DNA of 64,000 nt, from the NCBI GenBank assembly GCA_934590355.1, contig CAKTOX010000001.1, positions 62,001 to 126,000 of the forward strand. Direction: 5' to 3'. Numbering within the stretch: position 1 is the stretch's first letter; every line of letters begins with the position of its first letter. The notes under the pieces were generated by a model. The model had not been told where the DNA came from. It searched no databases and worked only from the letters and a program-made list of their open reading frames with translations. Below are positions 59,622 through 64,000 of this stretch, piece by piece. The DNA comes from an uncultured Oscillospiraceae bacterium (GTDB lineage: Bacteria > Bacillota > Clostridia > Oscillospirales > Oscillospiraceae). A program made the position numbers and the translations under genes.

Positions 59622-60578
59622 TCAGCCTCCTATACGATACATACTGCGCCGCGCCTCGCTGCGCTCTGTGGCAGAGAGCGCAACGTGCATCTGCGGCTTA
59701 TGCGACACTGCCGTGAGTATCGCCTGCTTTAGCTGCTCGCCGTGCAGCCCGCGCACACTCAGCTCCTCGGCGGAGTGCAGACAGGGCTTCAGGCAGCCGT
59801 CCGCAGTCAGACGCAGACGGTTGCACTCGGCGCAAAAATGGTTGCTCAAGGGGCTTATGAGCCCGACCTCGCCCTTTGCGCCGGGGAGCCTGTACAGCCG
59901 CGCGACGGTGTGCTTTTCGCTCGGCACGGGCACAAGCTGCGGCAGACGCTCAAGCACGGTGCTGTCCGGCAGATACGCCTGCGCGGGGAAGTCTCCGGTG
60001 TTTCCGATGGGCATGAGCTCGATAAATCTCAGCTGCACCGGATAGCGCACGGTCATTTCCGCGAGAGCCGCTATCTCGTCGTCGTTAAAGCCGCCTATGA
60101 GCACGGTGTTGAGCTTCACGGGGCTAATTCCCGCCGCCATTGCCGCACGAATCCCCTCAAGCGCGTCCGAGAGCCTGCCGCCGCGGGTTATCTCCGCGTA
60201 TTTTTCCGGCATGAGCGTGTCGAGGCTTATGTTTATCCTGCGTATCCCCGCCTTGTAAAGCTCCTCGGCGCAGGGCGCGAGCAGCGTTGCGTTCGTCGTC
60301 ATGCTCATATCCTCGATGCCCTGCACGGCGCCCAGTGCGCGAACGAGGGGGATAATGTCGCCTCTGACAAGCGGCTCCCCTCCCGTTATGCGCAGCTTTT
60401 TCATACCTAGCTCCGCCGCGGCACGCGCGATTTCGACAAATTCGTCGGCACTCATCGCCGTGCGGCACGGACACTCCGCCATACCGTCCGGCGGCATACA
60501 GTAGCGGCAGCGCAGATTGCAGCCGTCCGTCACCGACATACGCAGATATTCGATTTTTCTGCCGTAAGCGTCTGTCAT
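59622..60578 (-). CDS. moaA: GTP 3',8-cyclase (molybdenum cofactor biosynthesis)
   Basis: 318-residue radical-SAM enzyme making the cyclic precursor used for cyclic pyranopterin phosphate from GTP. The SAM cluster motif is CNLRCRYC, and the second cluster ligands are in FCAECNRLRLTADGCLKPCL. The C-terminus ends in Gly-Gly as in active MoaA. No other moa genes lie in the window apart from the MOSC gene. It starts 14 bases after the ceo gene. Confidence 0.96.
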   Translation of the reverse strand: MTDAYGRKIEYLRMSVTDGCNLRCRYCMPPDGMAECPCRTAMSADEFVEIARAAAELGMKKLRITGGEPLVRGDIIPLVRALGAVQGIEDMSMTTNATLLAPCAEELYKAGIRRINISLDTLMPEKYAEITRGGRLSDALEGIRAAMAAGISPVKLNTVLIGGFNDDEIAALAEMTVRYPVQLRFIELMPIGNTGDFPAQAYLPDSTVLERLPQLVPVPSEKHTVARLYRLPGAKGEVGLISPLSNHFCAECNRLRLTADGCLKPCLHSAEELSVRGLHGEQLKQAILTAVSHKPQMHVALSATERSEARRSMYRIGG

Positions 60579-60592
60579 TTTTGCTTCTCCGT

Positions 60593-61576
60593 TTATTCGC
60601 AGAATACTCCTCTGCTCTTTCTGAATGCGCTGATGCGCTCGTCGCGGATGACGCCGTCCTTTATGACGGTCGCCTTCTTGAGTGATTCGGGGTATTCGTC
60701 AAAGTCCTTTTCGACGATGGTGTCGATGTAGTTTGCAATGCCCTCGCTGAGAACCTTCGTGACGGTGATGGGGTACATTGCGGGGGTGTTGTCAACGGCG
60801 TAGTGGATAACTCCGTCAACGGTGTAGACGGGGTCGTCGATGGTCGTCGGGTGAGAGGTCTCAATCTCAAGATAGGGGTCGCAGCTCACATCGATGATGA
60901 GCGTGCCGGGCTTCATTTTCTTGAGATCCTCCTTGTAGATTATCCTGTCCGTGCGGGAGGTGTCCCACATGACGCAGTTTATGAGCACGTCGTAATCGAA
61001 CATATTCTTGCGGAAGAGCTGCTCGAGGCGGTGGCTGTAAACATCGACCTTTGCGCCGAGGCCGTGCAGGATGCGCATTGCGCCCTTTGCGGTCTGGCCG
61101 TTGCCGAGGATGGCCACGCGGGTGTCATAGGGCATCTTGCCGCAGTAGCGGAAGGCCTGCATGACGGCTGCCTCGCCCGCGACCTCGCGGTTGCGGTAGA
61201 AGATATAGCGGCCGTGCTCGAATATCTCCTCCCACGCGATGACGGTGTGCTTTTTGCGGATCATGTCGCTTGTAAAATCAATATTCTGCACCGCGTGCGC
61301 CCAGCCGAACATTATCTTGCTCCGGCTTATCTCGTCAAGGTAGTCCGCGTCGCCGAGCTTAACGTCGGTGATGACGTCGCAGGCAAGAGCCTGCTCGCGG
61401 GAGACGATGTTCGCACCGTGTGCGCGGTACTCCTCGTCAAGAGCGCCGACCGCCTCGCCGTAGCCCTCCTCAAAAAAGAGCTTATCGACGTTTTTTATCT
61501 TATCAAGCTGCTCGGGCAGCAGCGCGCGGCGGCCCTCGCCGTTTTTGTGGCTTATGAGAAATCCTATCGTTTTCAT
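60593..61576 (-). CDS. N5-(carboxyethyl)ornithine synthase-like dehydrogenase
   Basis: About 327-residue NAD(P)-binding protein related to alanine dehydrogenase and to lactococcal Ceo, which reductively joins pyruvate to the ornithine side chain. GFLISHKNGEGRRALLP is the N-terminal substrate site, VAILGNGQTAKGAMRIL the nucleotide loop, and TLIIDVSCDPYLEIETSHPT the later part. Ceo is from recollection of the family; a related opine or alanine dehydrogenase is the alternative. ATG 61576 with AAGGA upstream was preferred over a longer frame. It follows an ATP-grasp gene by 20 bases. Confidence 0.75.
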   Translation of the reverse strand: MKTIGFLISHKNGEGRRALLPEQLDKIKNVDKLFFEEGYGEAVGALDEEYRAHGANIVSREQALACDVITDVKLGDADYLDEISRSKIMFGWAHAVQNIDFTSDMIRKKHTVIAWEEIFEHGRYIFYRNREVAGEAAVMQAFRYCGKMPYDTRVAILGNGQTAKGAMRILHGLGAKVDVYSHRLEQLFRKNMFDYDVLINCVMWDTSRTDRIIYKEDLKKMKPGTLIIDVSCDPYLEIETSHPTTIDDPVYTVDGVIHYAVDNTPAMYPITVTKVLSEGIANYIDTIVEKDFDEYPESLKKATVIKDGVIRDERISAFRKSRGVFCE

Positions 61577-61596
61577 ATCTTGCTTTTCCTTTCCGT

Positions 61597-63846
61597 TTAC
61601 CATTTTTTCAGATCGTACCTTTTGGCCTTGAGCGCGAGCTTATCGCGGAAGAAGGCCTTGAACTCCTCCGAGTGCTCCGCGACCTTGTGCAGATCCTGAT
61701 GTATGTTTATCTCGATTATCTTGAAGCCGTCGTCGGTTATCGCAATGTCAAAGCCGAGGTATTCAAGCTCCGGCATGAACCGGCATATATCCGTTATGCC
61801 CTTTTTCATGAGCTCCCAGTTGGGCACCGTGCCCTCTATCTCGACTCCCGTGTCCGGATGTATCGGACAGGGCGTAAAGACGTGGTTTATTATCTTCTGC
61901 GGGCAGTAGTAATGTCCCGTGGGTATGTCGATCTTCGCGCAGATGCCGCCGTAGCCGACGTTGTCGGTGAAGCCCGTGGAGGAGGAGCCGATGCGCATAT
62001 AGGTCTGCATGATCTTCGGCTCGTATGCCGTCTGATTTACGACCGCGACGCGGATCGTGTTGACGGAATAGGGGTAAATTTTCTTGAGCTCGCGGTGCAT
62101 AAAGAGATACTCGGTGACGATATAAATGGACTTAAACTCCGATATCATCGCAACTATCTCGTCCTGCGTCATTTCCTTGCCGTTTATGAGATATTTTTCG
62201 CCGTCATACTCCATGCGGTAGAAGCCGTCGCCGTGGGTGCCGGAGGAGGGCTTGAGCGCGAGCAGCTTTTCGCGGCGCAGCAGGCGGAACAGCTCGTCAA
62301 ACGATGCGCCGAAGCCCTCGGGAATATCCTGAAGCGCCTTTATGCACGTTTCGCCCTGCATTTTTATTATGTCGTAATAATACTTGGCGAAATACTGCTT
62401 ATACGGCTCAAAGACAAATCTCGTCGTCGTTTTGTCGTTTATCCAGATCTGATAGTCGTTATTTATTCTGTTGAGCCAGTGATACTGATAATCGGACAGG
62501 AAGCTTTTATAATTATCCTTTGTGAGCCCGTACTGCTTTATTCTGAACGAGAGGAAGCCGCGCTTATAGCACCATAGCTTCTGCGCAAGCGTCGTGTCCT
62601 TGTTGTGGCGCAGATCGTCCCAAACGGAGGTGAGCCAGAGCTTTTCCATGTAGGGGCGCATTCCCGGGCGGCAGAAGTGTCGGACAAATGCCTTGTAGCG
62701 CTTGTACTTAAACGCCTTGAACCACTTTTCCCTCGTCACGACGACGGTCTCGCGCTTTTTCTCAAGCCGTTCGAGTAGGAAATCGTTGAGCTGCTTACTG
62801 TGCGCGACGGGAGGCAGCTCGGGGTTTGTGTCAACGGAGTCGATTATAAAGCCGTCGCGCGTCGGGATAATGCCGACGGAGAAGTATTCGATCTCGCTTA
62901 TAAAGCGTGCAAGGCGCGTGACCTCGGCGCATATTTCGTCCCAGCGCTCGATTTTTTCGCCGTCTGCGACGCCCTCGCGGGAGACCGCGCGGCAGCTCTC
63001 CTTACCGTCAACGAGCTTGGTTTCGTAAAAGTCCAAAAGCCGTGTCGAGCTCAGCTTCTCGTTTGCAACGTAGATGCGCAGCATCCTCGCCTCCTGCGGC
63101 TCGACATTGTACGGCTCTGCTATGACGTAGCCGTATTTAAGGGTAGAAATAAGCTCATAGAGGCTATCCTTATCGTAGCTGTCTCGCTTGCAGGGATTTT
63201 CCTCAAAGTCCTCGGGCAGCTCCTCGGGAAGCTCGGTGACAAGATACTCCCTGTCGTACCGGCCGCCCGCAAGCTCCATGCGCGCGCGGCTGAGCTCGGC
63301 GGGGAGCAGCTTATATTCGCCCTGCCCCACGCGCACGATCCTGTACGCGCTGCGGTAGGCGGAAAATCTGTCGGGGCGGATTATGAGCTCGCCCTTTTCC
63401 TCAAGCAGCTTTATAAAATCGTCGTAATTTTCGCCGTCCGAGCGCGAAACGGTGTCGATCGGGAGAAATATCTTTTTCTCCTCGCGCTCTATGATATTAA
63501 AATACAGCCTCGGCAGATGCTCGCGGTAGTCGACGAGAACCTTGTTTGCGGTCACAAGATCGCGCACCCACTTGGTGAAGCTGTTGTTAAACGGCTTAAG
63601 GTACATATAATCCAGATCCGTTATGTAATTCGTCTCGGGATTATTTTTAAGATCGTACTTTGCGATGCTGTCGGAGAAATACTTATGCTGATGCGCCCAT
63701 TTCTTATCCGCCCTTGAAACTCCGTTGTCGGTCTCGAGATCCTTTACCGTCTTTCGATAATATGAATTCGCAAGTCGCCTCGAATAGCCCTGTCTGAGCC
63801 AGGGTCGGATAAATATCTCGCGCTTTACGCGGCCTATTATGCCCAT
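61597..63846 (-). CDS. Large protein with two ATP-grasp-like halves
   Basis: 749-residue protein of the 'sugar-transfer associated' ATP-grasp group. The two halves look like a tandem duplication. YFSVGIIPTRDGFIIDSVD followed by LPPVAHSKQLNDFLLERL (residues about 320-365) parallels YLGFDIAITDDGFKIIEIN followed by LHKVAEHSEEFKAFFRDKL near the end. The C-terminal half has a better ATP-grasp set (LLALKPSSGTHGDGFYRM, INIHQDLHK), so it is probably the active one. It may form an amide or ester bond, and a surface polymer or small peptide is possible. No membrane helices. GGCAGAGAGGAC precedes the ATG. Confidence 0.8.
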   Translation of the reverse strand: MGIIGRVKREIFIRPWLRQGYSRRLANSYYRKTVKDLETDNGVSRADKKWAHQHKYFSDSIAKYDLKNNPETNYITDLDYMYLKPFNNSFTKWVRDLVTANKVLVDYREHLPRLYFNIIEREEKKIFLPIDTVSRSDGENYDDFIKLLEEKGELIIRPDRFSAYRSAYRIVRVGQGEYKLLPAELSRARMELAGGRYDREYLVTELPEELPEDFEENPCKRDSYDKDSLYELISTLKYGYVIAEPYNVEPQEARMLRIYVANEKLSSTRLLDFYETKLVDGKESCRAVSREGVADGEKIERWDEICAEVTRLARFISEIEYFSVGIIPTRDGFIIDSVDTNPELPPVAHSKQLNDFLLERLEKKRETVVVTREKWFKAFKYKRYKAFVRHFCRPGMRPYMEKLWLTSVWDDLRHNKDTTLAQKLWCYKRGFLSFRIKQYGLTKDNYKSFLSDYQYHWLNRINNDYQIWINDKTTTRFVFEPYKQYFAKYYYDIIKMQGETCIKALQDIPEGFGASFDELFRLLRREKLLALKPSSGTHGDGFYRMEYDGEKYLINGKEMTQDEIVAMISEFKSIYIVTEYLFMHRELKKIYPYSVNTIRVAVVNQTAYEPKIMQTYMRIGSSSTGFTDNVGYGGICAKIDIPTGHYYCPQKIINHVFTPCPIHPDTGVEIEGTVPNWELMKKGITDICRFMPELEYLGFDIAITDDGFKIIEINIHQDLHKVAEHSEEFKAFFRDKLALKAKRYDLKKW

Positions 63847-63942
63847 TATGCTGTGTCCTCTCTGCCATAATAAATTATAACAAATAATAAAAAGTTATAT
63901 AATAAAATGAATTTCCGCATAGGTATCCATTTTAGTCTAAGT

Positions 63943-63971
63943 ATTATATTACTTATTTCGGCAAAATTCAA
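63943..63971 (-). promoter_or_regulatory. Promoter of the ATP-grasp-ceo-moaA-MOSC operon
   Basis: TTGAAT (63971-63966), 17-base spacer, TATAAT (63948-63943) on the minus strand, giving a leader of about 90 bases. A second TATAAT lies nearer the gene (about 63876-63881) without a clear -35. The remaining sequence to 64000 is AT-rich and holds no gene that I can see. Confidence 0.7.
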
Positions 63972-64000
63972 CTTAATATAATGAATTGCACATAATGTTG

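Overview
The window looks like chromosome from a fairly GC-rich, strictly anaerobic Firmicute, most likely a gut Clostridium-class organism of the Oscillospiraceae type. Pointers are the large Alu-containing SRP RNA beside dnaX-ybaB, a CBS/DRTGG manganese pyrophosphatase, a membrane pyrophosphatase, Rex, NiaR, an S24 regulator, DUF975 and DUF4358 proteins, purine-rich Shine-Dalgarno sites, and several 2-hydroxyacyl-CoA dehydratase-like genes. The taxon is inferred from gene content only. No phage, IS element or CRISPR array was seen.

Layout. 1-4051: a minus-strand aromatic operon pheA-aroB-aroC-aroE (aroE runs off the window), preceded by a strong promoter and a 47-residue Phe/Tyr-rich leader peptide with a terminator, which looks like ribosome-mediated attenuation. 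4115-8286: pyrophosphatase, beta-CASP RNase-like protein and DUF975 membrane protein. 8437-19329: tRNA-Leu, then an accessory block bounded by a TetR gene and a GntR gene. It holds three paralogous pairs of 2-hydroxyacyl-CoA dehydratase-like subunits, and each pair is followed by a tiny one-helix membrane protein sharing an N-x-D-x-K motif. 19363-25090: flavin reductase, a membrane glycosyltransferase-like gene interrupted by an in-frame TAG, ybaB, dnaX, SRP RNA, tRNA-Ala and an AAA ATPase. 25253-34224: an operon plsC-ABC-ABC-SDR, a K+-dependent membrane pyrophosphatase and an M23 peptidase. 34342-40122: an S24-regulated operon and a divergent P-type ATPase with degenerate motifs. 40167-46858: a cell-surface acylation cluster (transglutaminase, DUF4358 lipoprotein, MBOAT, DHHW), a lipase-like protein and a nucleotidyltransferase. 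46899-52924: trmB-xth-dusB-ECF sigma-anti-sigma, Rex and MnmE. 52968-56141: pncB-niaR and a PTS-IIC-like transporter whose promoter carries a 32-bp palindrome that looks like a NiaR site. 56287-63846: a heptad-repeat membrane protein, a DivIVA-like protein, a TetR regulator, and the operon ATP-grasp-ceo-moaA-MOSC.

The most novel-looking parts are the triple dehydratase/small-protein block, with two matching TetR operators and a palindrome in the gntR promoter; the Phe/Tyr leader-peptide attenuator in front of a chorismate operon; and the probable NiaR-controlled PTS-IIC-like transporter. Long open frames antisense to the dehydratase and pyrophosphatase genes are codon-bias shadows and are not annotated.
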